NCBI GenBank assembly: GCA_002270295.1
Contig: NISF01000005.1
Location: forward strand, 248,555-312,554
Length of the DNA: 64,000 bases
DNA from: Enterobacter sp. 10-1
GTDB lineage: Bacteria; Pseudomonadota; Gammaproteobacteria; Enterobacterales; Enterobacteriaceae
Direction: 5' to 3'
A program made the translations under genes and the position numbers. The notes below the pieces were generated by a model. That model was not told the DNA's origin. It worked only from the letters and a program-made list of their open reading frames with translations, and made no database searches. Of the stretch, positions 48,641 through 57,805 are shown in pieces. The first letter of the stretch is position 1. Every line of letters begins with the position of its first letter.

Positions 48641-50692
48641 ATGACCACAACCCGCAAGACGATTGCCATTATCTCGGGAACGATAGTCTTACTTATTGTT
48701 CTGTTTTTCATCGTACTGGCGACTTTTGACTGGAACCGCCTGAAACCAACCATTAACCAGAAGGTCTCCGCCGAGCTTAACCGGCCGTTTGCCATTCGCG
48801 GCGACCTTGGAGTGGTCTGGGAGCGTCAGCGCGACGAGCGGGGCTGGCGGAGCTGGGTGCCCTGGCCACACGTCCATGCCGAAGATATCGTCCTCGGCAA
48901 CCCGCCGGATATCCCGCAGGTCATGATGGTACACCTGCCGCGCGTCGAAGCCACGCTGGCGCCGCTGTCGCTGCTGAGCAAGACGGTTTATCTGCCGTGG
49001 ATTAAGCTGCAGCAGCCCGATGCCCGGCTGATCAGGCTCTCCGAGAAAACCAATAACTGGACCTTTATGCTGGCGTCGGAGGGCGCTGCCGACAGTCAGG
49101 CCGAGCCATCCGACTGGTCTTTCCGGCTGGATAATATTCTCTTCGATCGCGGACGAATCGCTATTACCGACAAAGTGACGCGCGCCGATATTACCCTGAC
49201 GGTCGATCCGCTGGGGAAACCGCTGCCGTTTAGCGAAGTCACCGGCGCAGGGGGCAAAGAGGAGCCAAAGAAGGTGGCGGACTACGTTTTTGGGCTGACG
49301 GCTAAGGGGAGCTATCGTGACCAGCCGCTCTCCGGCAGCGGTAAAACTGGCGGCATGCTGGCGCTGCGCAGCGAAGGGACGCCGTTCCCGCTGCAGGGCG
49401 ACTTCCGCTCCGGCAATACCCGGGTGGCCTTTAGCGGGACGGTGAGCGATCCGCTGAGCCTGGGCGGCGTCGATTTACGCCTCAAGTTCTCCGGCGATTC
49501 GCTGGGGGATTTATACGATCTCACCGGTATTGTCCTGCCGGATACGCCGGCGTTCTCCACCGACGGACGCCTGCGGGCGGTGTTCAATCAGCAGGGCGGG
49601 TCGCGCTTTAGCTATCGCGATTTCAATGGCCGGATCGGCGAAAGCGATATTCACGGCTCCCTGACCTACACCACCGGCAAGCCGCGCCCGAGGCTGGAGG
49701 GCGATGTGGAATCCCGCCAGCTGCGTCTGGCGGACCTCGGGCCGCTGATTGGCGTGAACTCAGAGAGTAAGGCGAGCAAAGCCGAGCAGCGTAAAGGCGA
49801 AGCCGCGTCGCAGCCGGCCGGGAAAATCCTGCCTTACGATCGCTTTGAGACCGACAAGTGGCAGCTGATGGATGCCGATGTCCGCTTCAAGGGGCGGCGA
49901 ATTGAGCACGGCGGCACGTTGCCGATTAGCGACCTGAGCACTCACGTTATTCTTGAGCGCGGCGACCTGCGCCTGCAGCCGCTGCGCTTTGGCCTCGCCA
50001 ACGGTACGATCGCCGGCAGCCTGCATCTGCAGGGCGATAAAAAGCCGCTGCAGGGCGCCGCTAACCTGCAGGCCAGGCGCCTGAAGCTTAAGGCGCTGAT
50101 GCCGAACGTGGAGATGATGCAGAAGACCCTCGGCGAGATGAACGGCGATATGCAGCTGCGCGGCACCGGTAACTCGGTGGCGGCGCTGCTGGGCAACAGC
50201 AACGGCAATATCAAGCTGCTGATGAACGATGGCCTGATTAGCCGGAACCTGATGGAAATTCTGGGCCTGAACGTCGGTAACTATCTTATCGGGCAGATCT
50301 TTGGCGATGACGAGGTGCGGGTAAACTGCGCGGCGGCGAACGTTGATGTGGTTAACGGCGTCGCGCGGCCGCAGATCTTTGCCTTTGATACCGAAAATGC
50401 GCTGATTAACGTCACCGGGACCGCCAGCTTCGCCTCGGAGCAGCTCGACTTAACCATCGACCCCGAAAGCAAGGGGCTGCGCATTATTACCCTGCGCTCT
50501 CCGCTGTACGTGCGCGGTACGTTTAAATCTCCGAATGCCGGGGTGAAGGTGGGGCCGCTGATTGCGCGCGGTGCGGTTGCGGCTGCGCTGGCGACGCTGG
50601 TCACTCCGGCGGCGGCGCTGCTGGCGCTGGTGTCGCCAGCGGAAGGAGAAGCCAACCAGTGTCAGACGATTTTATCGCAGATGAAAAAGTAG
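48641..50692 (+). CDS. yhjG: AsmA-family protein YhjG
   Basis: The 683-residue protein has one N-terminal membrane helix (IISGTIVLLIVLFFIVLATF) and a long periplasmic AsmA-like domain rich in beta structure. AsmA-family proteins form lipid-carrying bridges between the two membranes; the role of YhjG itself is minor or redundant in E. coli. The C-terminal AsmA block (GNGNIKLLMNDGLISRNLMEILGLNVGNYL type) and the Ala/Leu-rich end (AAALATLVTPAAALLALVSP) are present. Strong ribosome-site sequences (AAAGGAG, GAGAGGG) precede the ATG. It is divergent from kdgK. Confidence 0.93.
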   Translation: MTTTRKTIAIISGTIVLLIVLFFIVLATFDWNRLKPTINQKVSAELNRPFAIRGDLGVVWERQRDERGWRSWVPWPHVHAEDIVLGNPPDIPQVMMVHLPRVEATLAPLSLLSKTVYLPWIKLQQPDARLIRLSEKTNNWTFMLASEGAADSQAEPSDWSFRLDNILFDRGRIAITDKVTRADITLTVDPLGKPLPFSEVTGAGGKEEPKKVADYVFGLTAKGSYRDQPLSGSGKTGGMLALRSEGTPFPLQGDFRSGNTRVAFSGTVSDPLSLGGVDLRLKFSGDSLGDLYDLTGIVLPDTPAFSTDGRLRAVFNQQGGSRFSYRDFNGRIGESDIHGSLTYTTGKPRPRLEGDVESRQLRLADLGPLIGVNSESKASKAEQRKGEAASQPAGKILPYDRFETDKWQLMDADVRFKGRRIEHGGTLPISDLSTHVILERGDLRLQPLRFGLANGTIAGSLHLQGDKKPLQGAANLQARRLKLKALMPNVEMMQKTLGEMNGDMQLRGTGNSVAALLGNSNGNIKLLMNDGLISRNLMEILGLNVGNYLIGQIFGDDEVRVNCAAANVDVVNGVARPQIFAFDTENALINVTGTASFASEQLDLTIDPESKGLRIITLRSPLYVRGTFKSPNAGVKVGPLIARGAVAAALATLVTPAAALLALVSPAEGEANQCQTILSQMKK

Positions 50693-50708
50693 GCGCAGAG
50701 GAGAAGGT

Positions 50709-50729
50709 GCCCGGCGCGGCGCGCCGGGC
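50709..50729. terminator. stem-loop between yhjG and yhjE
   Basis: GCCCGGCGC-GGC-GCGCCGGGC is a perfect 9-bp stem with a 3-base loop between the two convergent genes. No U-run. Confidence 0.55.
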
Positions 50730-50738
50730 AGCACAGGA

Positions 50739-52061
50739 TTACAGCGACTGGTGGCGAGTTTCGTGGGTCAGCAGCAGCGCAATCAGCGTCAGCGCGGCCA
50801 TCGAAGCCAGATAGAGCCCTACCGCCATCAGGCCATAGTTGCCCTGCAGCCAGGCTGCGATATAGGGCGCAACGGAGGCGCCAAGAATCGACGACACGTT
50901 ATAAGAGAACGATGCGCCGGTGTAGCGTACTTCCGTCGGAAACAGCTCCGGCAGCAGGGCGCCCATCGGGCCGAAGGTCAGCCCCATCAGGCTTAAGCCG
51001 ATCAGCAGAAATGCGAAGACCAGCGCCGGCTGACCGGAACCCAGCAGCGGTTTAAAGGCGAACAGGGCGAAGAGAATAATCATTGAGGTAATGACGATCA
51101 TGCTCTTACGACGGCCAAACGCATCCGCCAGCAGGCCGGCAATCGGCACCATCACGCCAAAGCCAATTACCGCCATCATCAGCATCCACAGCACTTCGTT
51201 ACGCGGCAGACCGAGGCCGACCGGCGCAGCGCCGGTGCTGAAGGTCATCGAGTAGACGGTCATGATATAGAACAGGGTATAGGTGGCCAGCATGATAAAG
51301 GTGCCGAGTACGGTCACCCGCACGTGCTTAGTCAGCAGCGTCCCCAGCGGGATTTTTACCTGCTTCTTCGCCGCGGCGATTTTGGCAAAGACCGGCGTTT
51401 CATGCAGCGAAACGCGGACATACAGCCCGATAATGACCAGCACGGCGGAGAAGATAAACGGCACGCGCCAGCCCCATTCCATAAACTGCTGGTCGGTCAG
51501 CAGCCAGGAGAGCAGCAGGAAGGTTCCGTTTGCGAAGAAGAAGCCGATAGGCGCGCCCAGCTGCGGGAAGGAGCCGTACAGCGCGCGTTTGCGCGGCGGG
51601 GCGTTCTCGGTTGCCAGCAGCGCCGCGCCGCCCCATTCGCCGCCCAGGCCAAGCCCCTGACCAAAGCGCGCCAGCGCCAGCAGCATCGGAGCCAGAATGC
51701 CAATGCTCTCATAGCCCGGCAGCAGGCCGATGACTACGGTAGAGATCCCCATGGTCAGCAGCGAGGCGACCAGCGTTACCTTACGGCCGACGCGATCGCC
51801 GAAGTGACCGAACAGCGCTGAGCCAATCGGACGCGCGACGAAGGCAATGGCGAAGGTTGCCAGCGACTGTAGCGTCGCGGCGGCAGGATCGCCCTGCGGG
51901 AAGAAGATATGCGGAAATACGATAACCGCGGCGGTGGCGTAGATGTAGAAGTCGAAGAACTCAATGGCGGTGCCGATGAGTGAGGCAACGACGACCTTAT
52001 TGCGCGAGTTAACCGGTGCGGTTTCCTGCGCCTTGTCGAGCGTGGTGGCTGTGGCTTGCAT
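50739..52061 (-). CDS. yhjE: MFS metabolite:H+ symporter YhjE
   Basis: The 440-residue protein has twelve membrane segments and the motifs of the metabolite:H+ symporter branch of the MFS: GTAIEFFDFYIYATAA at helix 1, GHFGDRVGRKVTLVASLL in loop 2-3, and RFGQGLGLGGEWGGAALLATE at helix 4-5. It is near-identical in layout to E. coli YhjE. The substrate is not established; relatives carry organic acids, betaine or sugars. The ATG follows AAGAAAG. A 269-bp untranslated region follows upstream. Confidence 0.94.
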   Translation of the reverse strand: MQATATTLDKAQETAPVNSRNKVVVASLIGTAIEFFDFYIYATAAVIVFPHIFFPQGDPAAATLQSLATFAIAFVARPIGSALFGHFGDRVGRKVTLVASLLTMGISTVVIGLLPGYESIGILAPMLLALARFGQGLGLGGEWGGAALLATENAPPRKRALYGSFPQLGAPIGFFFANGTFLLLSWLLTDQQFMEWGWRVPFIFSAVLVIIGLYVRVSLHETPVFAKIAAAKKQVKIPLGTLLTKHVRVTVLGTFIMLATYTLFYIMTVYSMTFSTGAAPVGLGLPRNEVLWMLMMAVIGFGVMVPIAGLLADAFGRRKSMIVITSMIILFALFAFKPLLGSGQPALVFAFLLIGLSLMGLTFGPMGALLPELFPTEVRYTGASFSYNVSSILGASVAPYIAAWLQGNYGLMAVGLYLASMAALTLIALLLTHETRHQSL

Positions 52062-52289
52062 AGATCTTTCTTATTTTTAGCGAACGAAAGGCCATATAGC
52101 CACAGCAAAAGCGACATTTCAATCTGTAACAGGGCGCGGAGGAGGCTAAAAAATGGGCAAAAAGCGGATAATTTTCGTGCCTGAAAAATAACTTCTATGA
52201 AATGCTTCACATAAATAAAACAATAGCAGATAAAACCAGGTTTAGGTTAAATAAAAGTTACGCGTTGGATTTATCTGCTGAAATGATGG

Positions 52290-52324
52290 ATCGGGCTGAA
52301 TGATACCTCTCCGTTCAGCCCGAT
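52290..52324 (-). terminator. inverted repeat after yhjD
   Basis: ATCGGGCTGAA (52290-52300) pairs perfectly with TTCAGCCCGAT (52314-52324) around 13 bases, beginning 7 bases beyond the yhjD stop on the minus strand. No clear U-run. Confidence 0.6.
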
Positions 52325-52330
52325 ACGGCG

Positions 52331-53362
52331 TCAATCGTGGGTTTTCCCCGGCATCCGGCGGTCGTCTTTATACTCGGCGGTGGCAATCCACGCCGCGCAG
52401 AAAAGCGTCAGGCGCGCGAAGAAATAGAAAAAGGCCATCAGTCCTAAAACGGAGCCAAACGCGGCGCCCGAAGGGGACTTCACCAGCGCTGGCAGCGTCC
52501 AGGTCATCACGATTTTGATGACCTCAAAGCCGATTGCCGCAATCATCGTGCCGCGTATCAGCGCCTTGCGCCGCGGGCGGTGGCGCGGCAGGCGCCAGAA
52601 TATCCAGAAAAACAGCAGGTAGTTGGCGAAAATTGAGATCGCCAGGCCAATTAGCCGCCAGGCCGGTTTTAACCACTCAATGTTATCGAGATACAGCGCG
52701 GAGATAATGGTCTGCTGCGCGGCGCCGGCAATGGAGGTAATGGACAGGGTAATAATCAAGGCGACCAGCAGGCCGATTAATGAAATAAAGTCGCGGAAGT
52801 ATTTTACCCAGATTTTTTCCTGATCCTGCGGCGTACGCTCCCAGACGTCGCGGGACTGGGCGCGGATGGCTTCCCGCAGGTTGCCCATCCAGTTAATGCC
52901 GGAATAAAGCGCGACCAGCAGCCCGACCAGGCCGACGGTAGTGCGCTGCTGAACCGCGGTATTGATGGTGTTCTTCAGCGTCGCCGCCAGCGTCGGATCG
53001 CTGACGTTGAGCAGGATTTTATCGAAGATGTCCTGCAGCAGCGTCGGATGCCAGGTGAGGACAAAGCCGGCGGCAGCGAAGGAGACCATCAGTATCGGGA
53101 TCATCGACAGAAACGAGAAGTAGGTGATGGCCGCGCCGAACTGATTGCCCAGGCGGTCGTTAAAGCGCTCGGCCGCGCGGATCAGGTGCGCAATAATCGG
53201 ATTCCGCTGGACCTTTTCCGCCGTCCCGGTCACGCTTTTCAGCGCCTGGTTCGCTTTCTGTCCCACGGCGGATTCGTTGATGGCGGCCAGCTTGCTTTTA
53301 CTTTTTTCCAGCTGCTGGCCCGGATCCTGAGTCGGGCGTGTGGCGTCGTTTTCCGGTGTCAT
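52331..53362 (-). CDS. yhjD: inner-membrane protein YhjD (YihY/BrkB family)
   Basis: The 343-residue protein has a charged Gln/Lys-rich N-terminal tail and six membrane helices typical of the YihY/BrkB (virulence factor BrkB-like) family: FGAAITYFSFLSMIPILMVSF, TVGLVGLLVALYSGINWMGNLR, FISLIGLLVALIITLSITSI, and the C-terminal GSVLGLMAFFYFFARLTLF. A point mutation in E. coli yhjD suppresses loss of Kdo, and a role as alternative lipid A exporter was proposed. AAGGAAG precedes the ATG. Gene order yhjE-yhjD-yhjC is as in E. coli. Confidence 0.92.
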   Translation of the reverse strand: MTPENDATRPTQDPGQQLEKSKSKLAAINESAVGQKANQALKSVTGTAEKVQRNPIIAHLIRAAERFNDRLGNQFGAAITYFSFLSMIPILMVSFAAAGFVLTWHPTLLQDIFDKILLNVSDPTLAATLKNTINTAVQQRTTVGLVGLLVALYSGINWMGNLREAIRAQSRDVWERTPQDQEKIWVKYFRDFISLIGLLVALIITLSITSIAGAAQQTIISALYLDNIEWLKPAWRLIGLAISIFANYLLFFWIFWRLPRHRPRRKALIRGTMIAAIGFEVIKIVMTWTLPALVKSPSGAAFGSVLGLMAFFYFFARLTLFCAAWIATAEYKDDRRMPGKTHD

Positions 53363-53483
53363 TAGTTATTTCTTCCTTTCTTTACAGCGAGATTCAGCAA
53401 AAATTATATACGCAAAATGCCGGTTGCGGCGGCGGGGCGGCAAACCCGACCGCAGGGCCCCGGCAAAACGGGCCCCTCGCGGG

Positions 53484-54383
53484 CTAATCGACGTAGCCTT
53501 TCATCACGCCGCCGAGCCACTCCATAAACAGGTGTACGCGGCGCGAAAGATTGCGCCGATGCGGGTAGATTAGCGAAACCGGCAGCGGTTCCGCGCGGTA
53601 TTGAGGCAGAATTTCAATCAGCTCGCCGGTACGCAGCGCTTCGCGAACGCCGACGCGCGGAACCTGAATAATACCCAGCCCGGCCAGGCAGGCGGCCTGG
53701 TAGGTCTCGGTGCTATTGACGGTCAGTATGCCGCCGGTTTTTACCCAGCGCGCGGTGCCATCGCTGATGACCTCAAAACCCGCCGGGCGGACGCCAAGGG
53801 TGCTGGCATAGTGGATCAGGGCATGATCGCCGAGATCGTCAAGAGAGTGCGGGTAGCCGAAGCGCGCCAGATACTGCGGGCTGGCGCAGTTAATTTGCGT
53901 CAGCTTACCCAGCGGACGCGCGATCAGGCCGGAATCTTTCAGCGTACCGACGCGGACGACGCAATCAAAACCTTCACGGATCACGTCAACCAGCCGATCG
54001 CTGCTGCTCAGTTCGAGCTCGATCCCCGGATACTGCTGCAAAAAGGCCGGCAGCCGCGGAATAATCAGCTTTTTTGCCAGGCCGACGGGCATATCTACCC
54101 GCAGTCGTCCGCTGATGCTGGAGGGATCGTGCTGGAATATTCCGTCCAGCTCCTCGAGGTTGCTCAACAGATCTTTGGCGCGTTCGTAATAGACCATCCC
54201 GTCCTGCGTCAGCTGCACCCGGCGGGTGGTGCGGTGCAGAAGGCGCGCGCCGAGGTGGCTTTCCAGCGCCTGGATCTGGCGCGATACGCTGCCTTTCGGC
54301 AGGCCCAGGGTGTCGGCGGCGCGGGAAAAGCTCTCCAGCTCCGCCACGCGAATAAACAGCTGCATTGCGTGAATTTTATCCAT
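53484..54383 (-). CDS. yhjC: LysR-family transcriptional regulator (YhjC/RcdB-like)
   Basis: The 299-residue protein has an N-terminal winged HTH (AMQLFIRVAELESFSRAADTLGLPKGSVSRQIQALE, residues 6-40) and a LysR effector domain (RLRVDMPVGLAKKLIIPRLPAF; ELSSSDRLVDVIREGFDCVVRVG). Sequence and position next to yhjD match E. coli YhjC. Here it is divergent from a short-chain dehydrogenase gene, with an interrupted palindrome between them, an arrangement usual for LysR-type regulators and their targets. The inducer is unknown. Confidence 0.88.
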   Translation of the reverse strand: MDKIHAMQLFIRVAELESFSRAADTLGLPKGSVSRQIQALESHLGARLLHRTTRRVQLTQDGMVYYERAKDLLSNLEELDGIFQHDPSSISGRLRVDMPVGLAKKLIIPRLPAFLQQYPGIELELSSSDRLVDVIREGFDCVVRVGTLKDSGLIARPLGKLTQINCASPQYLARFGYPHSLDDLGDHALIHYASTLGVRPAGFEVISDGTARWVKTGGILTVNSTETYQAACLAGLGIIQVPRVGVREALRTGELIEILPQYRAEPLPVSLIYPHRRNLSRRVHLFMEWLGGVMKGYVD

Positions 54384-54410
54384 GCCCGAGACCTATTGTT
54401 GTTGTCATAG

Positions 54411-54445
54411 AAACAGTAAAACGTAATTTAGCGTATTTATTGTTT
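54411..54445. promoter_or_regulatory. interrupted palindrome between the LysR and SDR genes
   Basis: AAACAGTAAAACG (54411-54423) is nearly the reverse complement of CGTATTTATTGTTT (54432-54445). The AT-rich arms and position 28 bases before the LysR start fit a LysR-type binding site that controls both genes. Function is inferred. Confidence 0.5.
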
Positions 54446-54501
54446 TTCCGTCAGCTAATAAGCTCTTTTACGATGCAAATGCAACTGATAAGGGGTTTCT
54501 G

Positions 54502-55260
54502 ATGACACACCGTATTGCTTTAGTGACCGGCGGCAGCCGTGGATTGGGAAAAAACGCGGCGCTGAAGCTGGCGGCGAAGGGAACCGATATTATCCTGACC
54601 TACCACAGCAACCGGCAGGCGGCGCTGGAAGTTGTCGCTGAAATCGAACAAAAAGGGGTTAAAGCTGCGGCATTAGCGCTTAACGTCGGCGATACGGCGA
54701 GCTTCGAAAGCTTTGCTCTGGAGGTGGAAAAACTCCTGCAGCAGCGCTGGCAGCGCGGCACCTTTGATTATTTATTAAACAACGCCGGGATCGGTCTCAA
54801 CGTCGCCTTTGCTGAGACCCGCGAAGCGCAGTTTGACGAGCTGATGAATATCCATTTTAAAGGCCCGTTCTTTCTGACCCAGCGTCTGCTGCCGCTGCTG
54901 CAGGACGGCGGACGCATCCTCAACGTCTCAAGCGGGCTGGCCCGCTTCGCGCTGCCGGGATACGCCGCCTATGCATCAATGAAAGGGGCAATGGAGGTGC
55001 TGACCCGCTACCAGGCAAAAGAGCTGGGCGCGCGCGGGATCTCGGTGAACATTATTGCGCCGGGGGCCATCGAGACGGACTTCGGCGGCGGCGTGGTGCG
55101 CGATAATAAGCAGGTAAACCAGCATATTGCGGCACAAACGGCGCTGGGGCGGGTTGGGCTGCCGGACGATATCGGCGATGCGATAGCGGCGCTGCTGAGC
55201 GACGATCTGCAATGGATGAACGCCCAGCGCGTGGAGGTTTCCGGCGGGATGTACCTGTAA
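54502..55260 (+). CDS. short-chain dehydrogenase/reductase (SDR)
   Basis: The 252-residue Rossmann-fold protein has the classical SDR cofactor motif TGGSRGLGKN (residues 9-18), the NNAG motif (LLNNAGIG), the catalytic serine in NVSSGLAR and YASMK (Tyr...Lys) in YAAYASMKGA, then the product-side segment APGAIETDFGGG. The arginine after the glycine motif suggests NADP(H). The substrate cannot be told from sequence. AAGGGG precedes the ATG. It is divergent from the LysR gene, so that protein is the likely regulator. Confidence 0.92.
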   Translation: MTHRIALVTGGSRGLGKNAALKLAAKGTDIILTYHSNRQAALEVVAEIEQKGVKAAALALNVGDTASFESFALEVEKLLQQRWQRGTFDYLLNNAGIGLNVAFAETREAQFDELMNIHFKGPFFLTQRLLPLLQDGGRILNVSSGLARFALPGYAAYASMKGAMEVLTRYQAKELGARGISVNIIAPGAIETDFGGGVVRDNKQVNQHIAAQTALGRVGLPDDIGDAIAALLSDDLQWMNAQRVEVSGGMYL

Positions 55261-55277
55261 GCCGTCAGGCCGCGGCG

Positions 55278-55826
55278 CTAGCCCGCTGCGGAGGCGGAGC
55301 GGAGATAGTCGCGCGGCAGCAGGCCAAATAGCCAGTCGTTATGCCAGCGGCCGTTGAGCCAGTAGCATTCGCGCAGCTCGCCCTCCAGCAGAAAGCCGGT
55401 TTTCTGTAACAGGCTTTTCGAGGCGATGTTGCCGGCGGTGACGGTGGCGGTCAGGCGACGGACGCCGCCTGCGGAAAAGGCGAAATCGCACAGCGCCTGC
55501 AGCGATTCGTAGCCGTAGCCTTTTCCCTGGGCCTGGGGAGTGAACAGGAACCCGACCTCAGCGCAGTCGTCCTCGTGGTGCCGATAGCCGGTTATGCCGA
55601 GCGGCGTATGGGTGTGTCGATCGCGGACGATCAGGCACAGCCAGTGCCTGGCGCCCGGCGTCCACGGCGACAGGCGCGAATCGAAGGCTTCACGGATCTC
55701 GGCGAGCGGGCGCGAATCGGCGATATAGAGCATCACCTGCGGATCGCGCTGCAGGGCTAAAAAGAAGGACCAGTCATCCAGCTGCAGCGGCGAGCAGCGC
55801 AGTCGTGGCGTAAGCAGTTCAGGCAT
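55278..55826 (-). CDS. GNAT-family N-acetyltransferase (RimJ-like)
   Basis: The 182-residue protein has the RimJ/RimL-type N-terminus (LLTPRLRCSPLQLDDW) and the acetyl-CoA loop FTPQAQGKGYGYESL (about residues 92-106), then TVTAGNIASKSLLQKTGFLLEGELRECYWLNG, typical of acetyltransferases acting on ribosomal proteins or small amines. The substrate is unknown. It is convergent with the SDR gene (17 bases apart). The ribosome site is weak (AGGA ten bases before ATG). Confidence 0.9.
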   Translation of the reverse strand: MPELLTPRLRCSPLQLDDWSFFLALQRDPQVMLYIADSRPLAEIREAFDSRLSPWTPGARHWLCLIVRDRHTHTPLGITGYRHHEDDCAEVGFLFTPQAQGKGYGYESLQALCDFAFSAGGVRRLTATVTAGNIASKSLLQKTGFLLEGELRECYWLNGRWHNDWLFGLLPRDYLRSASAAG

Positions 55827-55895
55827 AGTTCAGGATTCCTGCAACGGTCAATAGCGTGACCATAGCAGGACATTCTTCGCCGGAATAGCACCTGG

Positions 55896-57548
55896 TTATA
55901 ATGGCTCGCCGTAGAGGCCTATCAGCCGACGCACCACGCCGTTGGTCCAGCCGAAACCATCCTGCAGCGGGTATTCACCGCCGCCGCCTTCGTGAGGGAC
56001 GCCGCTGGCAATATGGTACTTCTCAATCAGCTTATGATGCTGCTTGTAGAAGTGGTTCACCGTTTGCAGCCAGCTTTGGGCTATCTCATCGCCGAGCGGG
56101 TCCTGGCCGTACATTTTAAAGCCCTGCACCGCCATCCACTGCAGCGGCGCCCAGCCGTTGGGCTTATCCCACTGCTCTCCGCTTTCATACTCGGTGGCCA
56201 TAATGCCGCCAGGCGTCAGCAGGCGAGCCCGCACGACGTCGGCAAGGCGATCCGCCTGCTCATGCGTGGCCATCCCGACGTACAGCGCCACGATGCTGGC
56301 GGCCGAAAATAGCGCCAGCTGCTCGCGGCGCCAGTCGTAGTCGCGGAAACAGCCGCTGTCGTCGTCCCACAAATAGCGCGTCACCGCCGCCCGACGGTCG
56401 CTGGCCTTCTGGCGAAAAGCGGCTTCCGTTTCGCGATCGCCCTCAACGCCGGAGAGATTGGCGATCGTATTTTCCAGCTTGAACAGGAACGCGTTCAAAT
56501 CGATGGGGATAAACTGGGTGGTGCGAATACTCGCCAGGCGGGTGATATCGCGCAGCCAGCGGCTGGAGTAGTCCCAGCCGGAGGCGGCGCCGGCGCGCAG
56601 GTCGCGATAAACCTCGTTAGGCGGGCGGCCGGAGCGTTTTGCCGTTTCCACATCTTCGCGCCAGGACTCGTCGCGCGGGGTGTCGCGATCGTCCCAGTAG
56701 CGGTTGAGCAGCGAGCCGTCCGGCATACGTACCGCGTGGCGATACGCCTGGTTCGGGATCAGCGACTCGGCGCCGTCCATCCAGAAGCGGTACTCCATCT
56801 TCAGGTGCTCAAGGTAGCGGCGAGCGCCGCGCACGCCGTCCTCTTCAAACAGCTCAACCATCAGGGCAAAAACCGGCGGCTGTGAACGGCTGAGATAGTA
56901 GGTGCGATTGCCGTTAGGGATATGGCCGTAGGTTTCAATCAGCCAGGCGAAGTTATCCGCCATGCACTTCAGCAGGTCTTCGCGGCCGCTCTCCGCCAGC
57001 CCCAGCATCGTGAAGTAGGAGTCCCAATAGTAGGTTTCGCTAAAGCGTCCGCCGGGCACAATATACGACTGCGGCAGCGCCAGCAGCGACGACCACGGGA
57101 TATGATCCTGCGGCTCGCGGGTCAGGATCGGCCACAGGTGATCGATATGCTCCTTCAGGGATCGCTTAGGATCGGAAACGTAATCTTCCGCGCGATGATC
57201 CGGCAGCCAGAAGTGATCCTCGACGAACTGCCGCAGATCGAACCCTGGGGTGCGCCTCACCCGGCGGTAGTGGATTAAAATATCCAGCGGGTCCTGCCTG
57301 GGCGCGCAGTCGGGGAAGGTTTTGCTGTCGGCGAAAATGCGCGATTTTTGCACGTGGGCGAACAGCTCCAGATAGCGATCGGCCGGGGTCAGGGCGTCAG
57401 ACGCCGGCAGCCCCTCGATAATTTCTGGCTCCGGTTCGGCGTCGAACATTTCGTCCAGTTTTAACTCATACGGATCGGCTTCGTAGCGCAGATCGACGTC
57501 GATCTTCAACTCATCGCTATTATCGTTGCGTAATGTCTGGCTGGACAT
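55896..57548 (-). CDS. treF: cytoplasmic trehalase TreF
   Basis: The 550-residue GH37 enzyme (E. coli TreF 549) splits trehalose to two glucoses. Family signatures are intact: [20 protein letters not shown] (trehalase signature 1, about residues 172-191), [34 protein letters not shown] (catalytic Asp) and [18 protein letters not shown] (signature 2), plus [18 protein letters not shown] with the catalytic Glu. No signal peptide is seen, so this is the cytoplasmic form, not TreA. ATG 57546-57548 gives the E. coli-like N-terminus; GGAGG lies 11 bases upstream. E. coli treF is induced by RpoS at high osmolarity. Confidence 0.96.
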   Translation of the reverse strand: MSSQTLRNDNSDELKIDVDLRYEADPYELKLDEMFDAEPEPEIIEGLPASDALTPADRYLELFAHVQKSRIFADSKTFPDCAPRQDPLDILIHYRRVRRTPGFDLRQFVEDHFWLPDHRAEDYVSDPKRSLKEHIDHLWPILTREPQDHIPWSSLLALPQSYIVPGGRFSETYYWDSYFTMLGLAESGREDLLKCMADNFAWLIETYGHIPNGNRTYYLSRSQPPVFALMVELFEEDGVRGARRYLEHLKMEYRFWMDGAESLIPNQAYRHAVRMPDGSLLNRYWDDRDTPRDESWREDVETAKRSGRPPNEVYRDLRAGAASGWDYSSRWLRDITRLASIRTTQFIPIDLNAFLFKLENTIANLSGVEGDRETEAAFRQKASDRRAAVTRYLWDDDSGCFRDYDWRREQLALFSAASIVALYVGMATHEQADRLADVVRARLLTPGGIMATEYESGEQWDKPNGWAPLQWMAVQGFKMYGQDPLGDEIAQSWLQTVNHFYKQHHKLIEKYHIASGVPHEGGGGEYPLQDGFGWTNGVVRRLIGLYGEPL

Positions 57549-57699
57549 AGTGATACGGACCTCCGGATCGCGTCGCTTAATGGCGCCGGGTATCCCCGGC
57601 ATGGTTTTTAAGCTTAGTCATTCGCTTCGGTTTTCGTGGAGTAAACTGTGCGTCAGGTCACGCTTCTGTGCGGAGGCCTGAAGTCGGAATTTTTATTAC

Positions 57700-57719
57700 T
57701 TTATGATTTTTATCATAAA
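57700..57719. promoter_or_regulatory. AT palindrome upstream of treF
   Basis: TTTATGAT-TTTT-ATCATAAA is a perfect 8-bp inverted repeat, about 150 bases before treF. It may be an operator or a small hairpin. Confidence 0.4.
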
Positions 57720-57726
57720 TTTATAA

Positions 57727-57778
57727 TTTGTTGCTCTGAATAGCGCGGAAAAATTCAGAGCAATCGTTTTGCAACAAA
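57727..57778. repeat. overlapping inverted repeats between the ADH-like gene and treF
   Basis: TTGCTCTGAAT (57731-57741) pairs perfectly with ATTCAGAGCAA (57753-57763). TTTGTTGC (57727-57734) pairs perfectly with GCAACAAA (57771-57778). The two stems share TTGC at 57731-57734, so they exclude each other. On the minus strand it lies 28 bases after the ADH-like gene stop and may be its terminator. Confidence 0.55.
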
Positions 57779-57805
57779 ATCTTATTTCGTCGGGCTGACG
57801 CGGGA

